This document shows, piece after piece, positions 34,287 through 43,110 of a stretch of 64,000 bases of DNA. The stretch's first letter is position 1. Each line of letters starts with the position of its first letter. The notes below the pieces were generated by a model. The model saw only the letters and a program-made list of their open reading frames with translations. It was not told the DNA's origin and did no database searches. Source of the stretch: JADGHX01 sp035760965 (GTDB taxonomy: Bacteria > Pseudomonadota > Gammaproteobacteria > Steroidobacterales > Steroidobacteraceae); contig DASTRY010000014.1 in NCBI GenBank assembly GCA_035760965.1, positions 101,330 to 165,329 of the forward strand. The letters run 5' to 3'. The position numbers were made by a program, and so were the translations under genes.

Positions 34287-37200
34287 AATGACACCTCGAG
34301 CATGAATGACCCATCGAGCGGCTACGCGGAGCTGCACTGCCTCAGCAACTTTACGTTCCTGCGCGGGGCGTCGCATCCCGAGGAACTGGTCGAGCGCGCC
34401 TGTCAGCTCGGATACGGCGCGCTCGCGCTGACGGATGAATGTTCCGTCGCCGGCGTCGTGCGCGCCCTGTTGCAAGTCAAGCGCGAGAAAGAGCGCGGCC
34501 GTCACCTGAAGCTCATCGTCGGCGCGGAGTTTCGGCTCACCTGCGGGATGCGCTTCGTGGCCCTGGTGCCGCATCGCCAGGGTTACGGCCGCCTGTGCCG
34601 CCTCATCACCCGCGGACGGCGCGTCGCCGAAAAAGGGTCGTACACGCTCGAGCGGATGGACGTGCAGGCGCTGCTCGAGCAATGCCTCATTCTATGGCTG
34701 CCCGGCGCGATGCCGAACGCCGACGAGGCGCGCTGGCTCGCCGAGCGCTTCCCGGGCGATGTTTGGATCGCGACCGAGCTGCTCTGCGATGGCGACGATC
34801 GCGAGCGATTGGCACGGCTGCAGCGTCTCGGTCGCGAGCTCGGCCTGCCGCTGGTCGCCAGTGGCGACGTTCACATGCACGTTCGCTCCCGGCGTCACTT
34901 GCAGGATGTGCTCACCGCCATCCGTCACACCGTGCCGCTTGCAGAAGCCGGCTGGCGTTTGTTTCCGAACGGCGAGCGCCACCTGCGCGAGCTCGCGCGA
35001 CTGCGGCGGCTGTATCCGCCGGAGCTGCTCGCGGAAACGCTCGCCATTGCCGAGCGCTGCACGTTCTCCCTCGAAGAGCTGCGCTACGAGTATCCGCGCG
35101 AGCTCGTGCCCTCCGGCGAAACCCCGCAGAGCCATCTGCGCAAGCTCGTAGAAGAGGGCGCGCGCAAGCGCTGGCCGCAAGGCGTGACCGAGCGGACGCG
35201 CGCGACCATCGAACACGAGCTGGCGCTCATCTCCGAGCTGAAGTACGAGCCGTACTTCCTGACCGTGCACGACATCGTCCGCTATGCACGGGAGGAGAAG
35301 CACATCCTCTGTCAGGGGCGCGGCTCGGCGGCGAACTCGGTCGTGTGCTACTGCCTCGGCGTCACCTCGCTGGATCCGCAGCGAGTCGAGGCGTGCATGC
35401 TGATGGAGCGCTTCATCTCGCGCGAGCGCAACGAGCCGCCCGACATCGACATCGATTTCGAGCACGAGCGGCGCGAAGAGGTGATTCAGTACGTCTACCG
35501 CAAGTACGGCCGGGAACGCGCGGCGCTCGCGGCCACCGTCATCATGTATCGCCCGCGCAGCGCGCTGCGGGACGTCGGCAAGGCGTTCGGTCTCGATCCG
35601 CTGCAGGTCGCGCGCCTCGCCAAGACGATGCAGTGGTGGGACGGCAGCACGATCGACGATCAACGGGTGCGCGAAGCGGGCATCGACCCACGCAGCCCCG
35701 TGCTCATGCGGGTGCTCGCCATCGCGAATGAGCTCGTCGGGTTCCCGCGCCATCTCTCACAGCACGTCGGCGGTTTCGTCATGTCGGAGGGGCGGCTCGA
35801 TGAGCTGGTCCCGATCGAGAACGCGGCGATGGAAGACCGCACGGTCGTGCAATGGGACAAGGACGACCTGGACGATCTCGGTCTCATGAAGGTCGATCTG
35901 CTCGGCCTCGGCATGCTCACCGCGCTGCGCCGCGCGTTCGACCTCGTGAACGACTACTGGGCGCCCACCGGCAAGTATCACAAGCGCTGGACGCTCGGCG
36001 AGCTGCCGCCCGAAGACCCGCGGGTCTACGAGATGATCTCGCGGGCCGATACGGTCGGCGTGTTCCAGATCGAATCGCGCGCGCAGATGTCGATGCTGCC
36101 GCGGCTGCAGCCGCGCAAGTACTACGACCTCGTCATCGAAGTCGCGATCGTGCGCCCAGGCCCGATCCAGGGCGACATGGTGCACCCCTATCTGCGGCGC
36201 CGCTGCGGTGAAGAGCCGGTCACGTTTCCGAGCGAAGAGGTGCGCAAGGTGCTCGGTCGCACCCTCGGCGTCCCCATCTTCCAGGAGCAGGTGATGCAGC
36301 TCGCGATGGTCGCGGCCGGTTTCACGGGCGGCGAAGCCGACGCGCTGCGCCGCGCGATGGCCGCCTGGAAACGTCGCGGCGGCCTCGAGCCGTTCAAGGA
36401 GAAGCTCATCAGCGGCATGGTCGCGCGCAACTACGACCGCGAATTCGCCGAACGCATCTTCAATCAGATCCTCGGCTTCGGCGAGTACGGGTTCCCGGAG
36501 AGCCATGCGGCGAGCTTCGCGCTGCTCGTCTACGACTCCTCGTGGTTGAAGTGCTACGAGCCGGCGGCGTTCACGTGCGCGCTGCTCAATAGTCTGCCGA
36601 TGGGGTTCTACGCGCCGGCGCAGCTCGTGCGCGATGCGCGCGAGCATGGCGTGGAGGTGCGACCGGTGCGCATCGAAGCGAGCGAGCTGGAGAGCACGCT
36701 CGAGCGGCGCGAGCAGGATGGGCAGCCGGCGTTGCGGCTCGGGATGAAGCTCGTCAAAGGACTGTCGGAGGAGGGCGCGAAGCGCATCGTCAAGGCCCGC
36801 GCGCAGCGGCCGTTCGCGAGCGTGCAGGATCTCGCGGAGCGCGCGGCGCTCGATCGCGCGGATCTCGAGGCGCTCGCCGGCGCGGGTGCGCTGGCCTCCT
36901 TGAGCGGCAACCGTCATCTGGCCTTCTGGGAGGTGGCGGGCACGGAGAAGCCGATGCCGCTTGCGCCGCGCGGCCAGCGCGCTGCGGATGACGAGGAGGG
37001 CCGTCCGCTGCTCACCGCGCCGACACCGTGGCAAACGGTGCTCGCCGACTATGGCTCCACGGGACTCACGCTCGGCCCTCATCCGTTGGCGCTGCTGCGT
37101 GAGCGATTGGCGCGAGAGAACATCCTGCGCGCTCAGGACCTGCGCGAGACTCCGAACGGCAGGAAGGTGAAGACCGCCGGCATCGTGCTCTTGCGCCAGC

Positions 37201-37442
37201 ATCCTTCGAGCGCCAACGGCGTCATCTTCGTGACCATCGAGGATGAGACCGGCGCGATCAATCTCATCGTGTGGTCGAGCGTTGCCGATGCGCAGCGGCG
37301 CCCGCTACTCGAATCGCGCCTGCTCGAGGTGCACGGCGAGTTGCAGCATCAGCATGGGGTGATGCACGTGATCGCCGAGCGGCTGATCGATCGCTCCAGC
37401 CTGATCGGCGAGCTCCTCGCGCGCTCGCGCGACTTTCACTGA
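34284..37442 (+). CDS. dnaE2: Error-prone DNA polymerase DnaE2 (ImuC)
   Basis: A 1052-residue C-family polymerase, the catalytic subunit of the SOS mutasome with ImuA and ImuB. PHP domain at the N terminus (YAELHCLSNFTFLRGASHP), polymerase core with GRGSAANSVVCYCLG and the catalytic aspartates in EPPDIDIDFEHERREEV, then finger and helix-hairpin-helix regions and a C-terminal OB domain ending near LLARSRDFH. Length is normal for DnaE2. The start is ambiguous: an 18-bp tandem duplication places two in-frame ATGs (34284 and 34302), and neither has a strong Shine-Dalgarno. It belongs to the lexA operon. Confidence 0.95.
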   Translation: MNDTSSMNDPSSGYAELHCLSNFTFLRGASHPEELVERACQLGYGALALTDECSVAGVVRALLQVKREKERGRHLKLIVGAEFRLTCGMRFVALVPHRQGYGRLCRLITRGRRVAEKGSYTLERMDVQALLEQCLILWLPGAMPNADEARWLAERFPGDVWIATELLCDGDDRERLARLQRLGRELGLPLVASGDVHMHVRSRRHLQDVLTAIRHTVPLAEAGWRLFPNGERHLRELARLRRLYPPELLAETLAIAERCTFSLEELRYEYPRELVPSGETPQSHLRKLVEEGARKRWPQGVTERTRATIEHELALISELKYEPYFLTVHDIVRYAREEKHILCQGRGSAANSVVCYCLGVTSLDPQRVEACMLMERFISRERNEPPDIDIDFEHERREEVIQYVYRKYGRERAALAATVIMYRPRSALRDVGKAFGLDPLQVARLAKTMQWWDGSTIDDQRVREAGIDPRSPVLMRVLAIANELVGFPRHLSQHVGGFVMSEGRLDELVPIENAAMEDRTVVQWDKDDLDDLGLMKVDLLGLGMLTALRRAFDLVNDYWAPTGKYHKRWTLGELPPEDPRVYEMISRADTVGVFQIESRAQMSMLPRLQPRKYYDLVIEVAIVRPGPIQGDMVHPYLRRRCGEEPVTFPSEEVRKVLGRTLGVPIFQEQVMQLAMVAAGFTGGEADALRRAMAAWKRRGGLEPFKEKLISGMVARNYDREFAERIFNQILGFGEYGFPESHAASFALLVYDSSWLKCYEPAAFTCALLNSLPMGFYAPAQLVRDAREHGVEVRPVRIEASELESTLERREQDGQPALRLGMKLVKGLSEEGAKRIVKARAQRPFASVQDLAERAALDRADLEALAGAGALASLSGNRHLAFWEVAGTEKPMPLAPRGQRAADDEEGRPLLTAPTPWQTVLADYGSTGLTLGPHPLALLRERLARENILRAQDLRETPNGRKVKTAGIVLLRQHPSSANGVIFVTIEDETGAINLIVWSSVADAQRRPLLESRLLEVHGELQHQHGVMHVIAERLIDRSSLIGELLARSRDFH

Positions 37443-37461
37443 GCCGGCGTGCGGTGCTGAC

Positions 37462-37599
37462 ACGCACGACGGTTGCGTACTCTCGCGCGAGACCCGCCGC
37501 CGCGCGCTGCCCGCGCGAGATCGATCTGCCACGCACGACCGCCGCGCACTCTCGCGCGAGACTCCGCCGGGGCGCGCTGCCCGCGCGAGATCGACAACC
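37462..37599. repeat. Two 69-bp tandem direct repeats downstream of dnaE2
   Basis: Units 37462-37530 and 37531-37599, about 80% alike, each starting ACGCACGAC and containing the 12-base palindrome TCTCGCGCGAGA (37481-37492 and 37550-37561) and CGCGCTGCCCGCGCGAGATC. Further partial CGAGATCGA copies trail to about 37630. Only two copies and no spacers, so not a CRISPR. It could form stacked hairpins as the 3' end of the dnaE2 transcript. Confidence 0.7.
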
Positions 37600-37690
37600 C
37601 TCGAGATCGATCGCACCCGAGATCGAGTGCACAAATGCCGCCGCGCGACTCGCGAACTTCGCGGTCGCGAGCAGAGCGCCGCGCGCGCGT

Positions 37691-37716
37691 TGATCTGATC
37701 AGATCATCTGATCAGA
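37691..37716. repeat. Pair of TCTGATCAGA palindromes at the end of the acidic-protein gene
   Basis: A 16-base palindrome TGATCTGATCAGATCA (37691-37706) and a 10-base palindrome TCTGATCAGA (37707-37716) share a core, 13 bases apart, between dnaE2 and the minus-strand gene and overlapping that gene's stop codon. Possible protein-binding site or a weak hairpin. Confidence 0.6.
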
Positions 37717-37969
37717 AGCGCGGCGGCCGCCGCTTCGGGCTCGGCTCCTCGTCCAGATCGTAGTCATCGAAGTCGCTGGTCAGCTCGGCGGTGCGCTTGT
37801 CTTCGATGATGCGCTCGAGACGGCGCCACGCGGGATCGCCCAGCTTTTGGCCGCGACGTTTCGCGAGGTCGAGCTCTTTCGTGACTTGGTCGAGGTCGAC
37901 ATCCTCATCGACGGTCGGGACGTCGTCTTCCTCGTCTTCGAATTCGTCGGATTCGGGCTTTTCGCTCAT
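37712..37969 (-). CDS. Small acidic conserved hypothetical protein
   Basis: An 85-residue protein. An acidic N-terminal third (EDEEDDVPTVDEDVDLD) is followed by a basic helix with KRRGQKLGDPAWRRLERIIEDKRTAELTSDFDDYDLDEE and a basic PKRRPPRF end. The middle block GDPAWRRLE...LxDFDDYD looks conserved across Pseudomonas-like bacteria as far as I recall, but I know no function. ATG 37969 is preferred over a start 12 codons upstream. It lies downstream of gspF on the same strand. Confidence 0.65.
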   Translation of the reverse strand: MSEKPESDEFEDEEDDVPTVDEDVDLDQVTKELDLAKRRGQKLGDPAWRRLERIIEDKRTAELTSDFDDYDLDEEPSPKRRPPRF

Positions 37970-38077
37970 AGCTCGATGAACGAGAACGGTGTCACCACCA
38001 CACACCTTCAGCGGGCCGGAAAGTAATTCGATTTCCGGTCAGGTGCAACGGGCCCGTTTGCACTCTTTCAGCGACAG

Positions 38078-39298
38078 TCAGTGGATCAGATCGTTGAGCT
38101 CGAAGATGGGCAGCAACATTGCAAAAACGATGCCCATGACGAAGACGCCCATCGTGACGATGAGCAGCGGGCCCAAGAGTCCGACCAGGGCCGCGAGCAA
38201 ACCATCGAGCTCGCGTTCCTGGCTCTGCGCGGCGCGCTCGAGCATCGCTTCGAGCTCCCCGCTCGACTCGCCGCTCGAGATGAGATGGATCGTCATCGGC
38301 GGGAAGAGCTTGCTCTGGCCGAGCGAGCGCCCGATCGGTGCACCCTCGCGCACGCGTTGCGCCGCTTCGAGCACCGCATCCCGCATGGGCAGGTTGGTCA
38401 CGACGTCGCCGGAGATGCGCAGCGCTTCCAGCACCGGCACGGAGCTGCCCGAGAGAATGCTGAGCGTGCGCGTGAAGCGCGCGGTGTTGAAGCCGCGCGA
38501 GAGCTTGCCGATCAAGGGCAGGCGCAGCAGTAACCGATGGTAACGGCGCCGCGCGACCGGGTTGCGCAACCAGCGGTTGATCCCGATGCCGATGAGCACG
38601 GCGGCGATCACCACGTAGATGCCCCAGACGCGTGCGAAATCGCTGAACCCGATCAGCGCCTGCGTGATGAACGGAAGCTTCGCCTTGCTCGACTCGAACA
38701 CCTCGACGACCTTCGGTACGACGTACACGAGGAGCCCCGAGACGATGCCGAAGCACATGATCGTCAGCACGATCGGATAGAGCATCGCGCCGAGGATTTT
38801 CTGCCGCATCTGCTCGCGGTTCTCGGTGTAGTCCGCGAGCCGTTCCAGGATCGTGTCCAGGTGGCCCGACTGCTCGCCGGCCGAGACCGTCGCCCGATAG
38901 ATCTCCGGGAAGACGCGCGGGAAGTCGCTGAGCCCGTTCGCGAGCGTGTAGCCCTCCATGACCTTCGAGCGCACGCCGAGCACGATGCTCTGCACGCGCG
39001 GCTTCTCGGTCTGCTGCGAGACGGCGAGGAGGGCTTCTTCGAGCGGCAACCCGGCGCGCACCAGCGTGGCGAGCTGACGCGTGAACAGGGCGAGATCGGC
39101 GGCCGAGATGCCGCGCTTGCCGAGGAAGCTGGTCTTCCGCTGGGTCGCCGCTTCCTTCTGCGCGACCTCGGTGACGGTCACCGGCAGCAGCTGCTTCTCC
39201 CGGAGGAGCTGGCGCACCTGGCGCGCGGTGTCGCCTTCCAGAATGCCCTTGCGCTCGCGCCCGCCGGTGTCGAGCGCGGTGTACTCGAATGCCCCCAT
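38078..39298 (-). CDS. gspF: Type II secretion inner-membrane protein GspF
   Basis: A 406-residue platform protein of the type II secretion system with two similar cytoplasmic helical domains and three membrane segments. It begins GAFEYTALDTGGRERKGILEGDTARQVRQLL and contains FTRQLATLVRAGLPLEEAL and AGEQSGHLDTILERLADYTE, then a second FTRTLSILSGSSVPVLEALR copy and a GESSGELEAML motif. It follows gspE on the minus strand with a 24-base gap. Confidence 0.95.
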   Translation of the reverse strand: MGAFEYTALDTGGRERKGILEGDTARQVRQLLREKQLLPVTVTEVAQKEAATQRKTSFLGKRGISAADLALFTRQLATLVRAGLPLEEALLAVSQQTEKPRVQSIVLGVRSKVMEGYTLANGLSDFPRVFPEIYRATVSAGEQSGHLDTILERLADYTENREQMRQKILGAMLYPIVLTIMCFGIVSGLLVYVVPKVVEVFESSKAKLPFITQALIGFSDFARVWGIYVVIAAVLIGIGINRWLRNPVARRRYHRLLLRLPLIGKLSRGFNTARFTRTLSILSGSSVPVLEALRISGDVVTNLPMRDAVLEAAQRVREGAPIGRSLGQSKLFPPMTIHLISSGESSGELEAMLERAAQSQERELDGLLAALVGLLGPLLIVTMGVFVMGIVFAMLLPIFELNDLIH

Positions 39299-39322
39299 CG
39301 CCGTGTGAATCCCCTAGGCTGG

Positions 39323-40804
39323 CTAGTCTTCGCGCGTGACCCGCAGGACCTCTTCGATGGTGGTCACGCCCTTCATCACCTTCACGCGTCCGTCGTCGCG
39401 GATCGAGGGGGTCATGGTGCGAGCGTATCGCTCGAGCTCGTGCTCGGCGGCGCCGTCGTGGATCATCGTGCGGAACTGGTCGTCGACGACCACCAGCTCG
39501 TAGATGCCCGTGCGGCCTCGATACCCGCCCGCCGGATCGCGGCCCGGCCGGTACAGCGTGGGCGAGAGCTCGCCATCTTTGAGATTGAGCAGCCGTCGCT
39601 CGTATTCGCCCGCGGTGAAGGGCTGCTTCGTCTCGGGGTTCAGCACGCGCACCAGGCGCTGCGCCATCACGCCGATCAAGCTCGAGGAGAGCAGGAAGGG
39701 CTCGATGCCCATGTCGCGCAGACGCGTGATGGCGCCGACGGCCGTGTTCGTGTGCAGCGTCGAGAGGACGAGGTGACCCGTGAGGGAGGCCTGCACGGCG
39801 ATCTGCGCCGTCTCGAGGTCGCGAATCTCACCGATCATGACGACGTCGGGGTCCTGACGCAGGATGGCGCGCAGGCCGCGCGCGAAGGTCATCTCGACCT
39901 TGGTGTTCACCTGCGTCTGGCCGATGCCGTCGATGTAGTACTCGATCGGATCCTCGACCGTCATGATGTTGCGCGTGTTGTCGTTCAGCCGCTCGAGCGC
40001 GGCGTAGAGCGAAGTGGTCTTGCCGGAGCCGGTCGGGCCGGTGACGAGCAGGATGCCGTGCGGCTTGAAGATCAGCTCGTCGATCAGCTTCTCGGTCTGC
40101 TCCTCCATGCCGAGCGCGGAGAGGTCGAGTCGGCCCGCCTGCTTATCGAGCAGACGAAGCACGACGCGCTCGCCATGTCCCGAGGGGATGGTCGAGACGC
40201 GCACGTCGACCGCGCGGCCGGCAATCTTCAGTCCGATGCGGCCGTCCTGCGGCAAGCGCTTCTCGGCAATGTCGAGCTTCGACATCACCTTGATGCGCGA
40301 GACGACGAGCGGCGCCACCGCGCGCTTCGACTGCAGCACCTCGCGGAGCACGCCGTCGACGCGGAAGCGGATGACGAGACGGTTCTCGAACGTCTCGATG
40401 TGGATATCGGACGCGTTCTCCTTCACCGCCTGCGTGAGCACCGCATTGATGAGGCGAATGATGGGCGCATCGTCCTCGCTCTCGAGCAGGTCCGCGTTCT
40501 CCGGCAGGTCCTGGGCGAGATGGGCGAGGTCGGTGGACTCCTCGAGTCCTTCGGCGGACGCCTGCATCGCGCCGGAGCCGCCCTCATAGGTGGTGCGCAG
40601 GAGCGCATCGAACACGGGCTCCTCGACGCGCTCGAGCTTCATGGACGTGCGCAGATAGCGGCGCACCTCCGCGATGGCGAGCGGAGAAGTATCGGCGCGG
40701 CACGCGCACTCGGCGACACCGTCGACAAAGCGCGTGACAACGACGCCGTGCCGCTTCGCGAAGGCGAAGGACAAGCGGCGCTCGGGCGCGACTCTGTCAT
40801 CCAT
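39323..40804 (-). CDS. gspE: Type II secretion ATPase GspE without the tetracysteine zinc motif
   Basis: A 493-residue assembly ATPase. N-terminal domain, then the RecA-like core with Walker A GPTGSGKTTSLYAAL (about 260), an Asp box and a Walker B ILRQDPDVVMIGEIRD and His box TLHTNTAVGAITRL. The region that normally holds CxxC...CxxC reads RVLNPETKQPF (about 385) and LYRPGRDPAGGYRGRTGIYEL (about 420-440), with all four cysteines replaced. It begins ATG 40804 and lies between gspD and gspF. Confidence 0.94.
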   Translation of the reverse strand: MDDRVAPERRLSFAFAKRHGVVVTRFVDGVAECACRADTSPLAIAEVRRYLRTSMKLERVEEPVFDALLRTTYEGGSGAMQASAEGLEESTDLAHLAQDLPENADLLESEDDAPIIRLINAVLTQAVKENASDIHIETFENRLVIRFRVDGVLREVLQSKRAVAPLVVSRIKVMSKLDIAEKRLPQDGRIGLKIAGRAVDVRVSTIPSGHGERVVLRLLDKQAGRLDLSALGMEEQTEKLIDELIFKPHGILLVTGPTGSGKTTSLYAALERLNDNTRNIMTVEDPIEYYIDGIGQTQVNTKVEMTFARGLRAILRQDPDVVMIGEIRDLETAQIAVQASLTGHLVLSTLHTNTAVGAITRLRDMGIEPFLLSSSLIGVMAQRLVRVLNPETKQPFTAGEYERRLLNLKDGELSPTLYRPGRDPAGGYRGRTGIYELVVVDDQFRTMIHDGAAEHELERYARTMTPSIRDDGRVKVMKGVTTIEEVLRVTRED

Positions 40805-40823
40805 ACGTCATTCCCTCACTGGC

Positions 40824-43043
40824 TCACTGCCTTGGCGGAGTTTGCTCGCCCTGAGGCGGCGCGTCAGCCGGCGGCGGAGTGGGCGCCGGGGTGGCCTGCG
40901 GCGCGGGCGCGCCCTGGGGCTGCGCACCCTGGGACTGCGACTGCTTCTCGGCCTCTTCCTTCAAGCGCTTACGGCGCTCGATCTCTTGCTGGACGCGCGG
41001 GTCGGTCTCGGTCGCGTCCTCGCCTTGGGGGGCCGGAGGCATCGGCGGCAGCTGCGGGCCACGGCCGGGCAGCAGCGGCAGTAGCTCGCGCTTCTCCGCC
41101 TTCTTCTGCTCATCGACGATGTAGTTGTACTTGGCGTCCGTTTCGTACGCGGCCTGCACACCGTCGCGCAGGATCTTCGGCCGGATGAAGATCATGAGAT
41201 TCGTCTTCTGCCGGTCCGAGTTGCGCGTCTTGAACGCGAGGCCGATGAGCGGAATACGGCCGAGGAAGGGCACGCGCGACTCGCCGCGGCTCGAGTTGTC
41301 CGAGATCAGGCCGCCGAGCACGACGATACCGCCATCCTCGATCATGACGTTCGTGCTGACCGTGCGCTTGTTCGTGATCAGGTCGACGGCGCCCGCCGAG
41401 CTCTGCGCGAGAGAGGAGCTCTCGATCTCGAGCTTCAGGATCACGGTGCTGCCGCCGTTCAACTGCGGCGTCACCTTCAGAATCGTGCCGACCTCTTCAC
41501 GCTGCACCGTCTGGAACGGATTCACCGAACCGGCGGCGGCGCCCGTGTTCGTGAACTGGCCGGTGATGAACGGTACTTCCTGCGCGACTTTGAGCTGCGC
41601 CTCCTGGTTGTCCATCGTGATGGCGGAGGGCGTCGCGATGATGTTCGAGTCCGCATCGCTGCGCACCGCGCGCAGGATGGCCGCAAAGTTCACGCCGTTA
41701 TCGACGATGCGGCCGATGCCGAGGAGCGCTCCCGTCGGCAGCGTCGCGCCGGCGGCGAGTGCGGCGGTCGGGTTCGCGGCGATCTTGGCGACGTCCGTCA
41801 GCGAGACCGTGCCCGAGTTCTGGCTGCCGATCGGTGAATTGAAGGTGCCGATCGGAATATTCGTACCGCTCTCGTTCGAGTAGGCGGCCCAGTTGACGCC
41901 GAGCGCCGCGGACTTGCTCTGCGACACGTCCACGATGATCGCTTCGACCAGCACCTGCATGCGCCGGATGTCGAGCTTGTCGATGATCGCCATGATCGAG
42001 CGCATCGTCTTCGGCGGCGCGGTGATGACGAGCGCGTTGGTCTCCGGCTCCGCCCAGATCTGCGTCGCCTTGTCAGCCTGGGCGGCCGGCGTGGCGGCAC
42101 CGCCGGCACCGGCCGGTGCGGCGGCCTGCGCCATGCCGGTGATCTGCTCCTTCAGTTTCGGCGCGATCTTCTCGGCATCCGCATAGCGCAGGTAGCGCAC
42201 TTGCGTGTCGCCGCCGGACTGCAGAGGCGTGTCGAGGTGAGCAATGAGCGTCTTGATGCGCAGGCGCTGGCTCGGATCGCCGCTCACGAGCACGCTGTTC
42301 GAGCGCTCGTCGGCGACCAGCTTCATCGGGTTCGCGCCGCCTTCCTGCGCCTGCTGCGCCTGGAAGAGCGTGGTGATGACGCGAACGATCTCGGCGGCGG
42401 AGGCGTTCTGCAGGGGCACGATCTCGACGTCCGAGTCGCCGGCCTGGTCGATGCGCGCGATGATCCGCTGGATGCGGTTCACGTTCGCGGCGCGGTCCGA
42501 AATGATCAGGATGTTGGAAGGCTGATAGGCCGCGAGGTGGCCGTTCTGCGGGATGAGCGAGCGCAGGATCGGCACGAGCTGCGCGGCGTTGACGTTCTTG
42601 ACCTGGATGACCTGCGTGACGATCTCATCGGAGGTGCGGCTGACGCGGTCCGGCAGGTCGTCGCCGGGCATGGTGCGCGCATTCGCGTCCGGCACGATCT
42701 TCACGACGTCGCCCGCCGGCATGGCCACGAAGCCGTGCACCTGCAGGATCGAGAGGAACGCCTGATAAAAGGCGTCCGGCGACATCGGCGTCGACGAGAG
42801 CATCGTCACCTGGGCGCGCACCCGCGGCTCGATGATGAAGTTCTTGCCGGTGGCGGCGCTCACCGCCTCGGCGATCATCGTGATGTCGGCGTCCTTGAAG
42901 TTCGGCGTGATCTTCTGCTGAGTCTGCTGCGCGAGGGCCGGCACCGGCAGCACGGCCAGCGACCCGGCGAACAGCCACGCAGCGGCGCAGGCCCATGCGA
43001 GGACCCGCGTGCGGCTCGCTGCGATCGTTCCGGAACATTTCAT
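40824..43043 (-). CDS. gspD: Type II secretion secretin GspD
   Basis: About 739 residues forming the outer-membrane channel. A signal peptide (to about residue 38, ending VPALA-Q) is followed by N0 (ITPNFKDADITMIAEAVSAATGKNFII), N1-N3 modules and the secretin domain with VPFLGRIPLIGLAFKTRNSDRQKTNLMIFIRP. An Ala/Gly-rich insertion lies in N3 near 330-350. The C terminus is Pro/Gln-rich with no clear pilotin-binding S domain. ATG 43043 has a GAGGGA site; an upstream ATG (43097) just after gspC is an alternative that lengthens the N terminus. Confidence 0.95.
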   Translation of the reverse strand: MKCSGTIAASRTRVLAWACAAAWLFAGSLAVLPVPALAQQTQQKITPNFKDADITMIAEAVSAATGKNFIIEPRVRAQVTMLSSTPMSPDAFYQAFLSILQVHGFVAMPAGDVVKIVPDANARTMPGDDLPDRVSRTSDEIVTQVIQVKNVNAAQLVPILRSLIPQNGHLAAYQPSNILIISDRAANVNRIQRIIARIDQAGDSDVEIVPLQNASAAEIVRVITTLFQAQQAQEGGANPMKLVADERSNSVLVSGDPSQRLRIKTLIAHLDTPLQSGGDTQVRYLRYADAEKIAPKLKEQITGMAQAAAPAGAGGAATPAAQADKATQIWAEPETNALVITAPPKTMRSIMAIIDKLDIRRMQVLVEAIIVDVSQSKSAALGVNWAAYSNESGTNIPIGTFNSPIGSQNSGTVSLTDVAKIAANPTAALAAGATLPTGALLGIGRIVDNGVNFAAILRAVRSDADSNIIATPSAITMDNQEAQLKVAQEVPFITGQFTNTGAAAGSVNPFQTVQREEVGTILKVTPQLNGGSTVILKLEIESSSLAQSSAGAVDLITNKRTVSTNVMIEDGGIVVLGGLISDNSSRGESRVPFLGRIPLIGLAFKTRNSDRQKTNLMIFIRPKILRDGVQAAYETDAKYNYIVDEQKKAEKRELLPLLPGRGPQLPPMPPAPQGEDATETDPRVQQEIERRKRLKEEAEKQSQSQGAQPQGAPAPQATPAPTPPPADAPPQGEQTPPRQ

Positions 43044-43110
43044 CTCGAAATTCCCTCGGCGCGCGCGGCCGCCGGTGTCGTGTGCCTCGTTGGTCATCTG
43101 AGCCGCCGGC

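Noticed and set aside
37462..37599. CRISPR-like repeat
   Set aside because: Only two 69-bp units directly adjacent, with no spacers and no cas gene.
38537..41188. 883-codon open frame on the plus strand
   Set aside because: Antisense shadow of gspF-gspE-gspD; composition is Arg/Asp/His-rich and no family pattern is visible.
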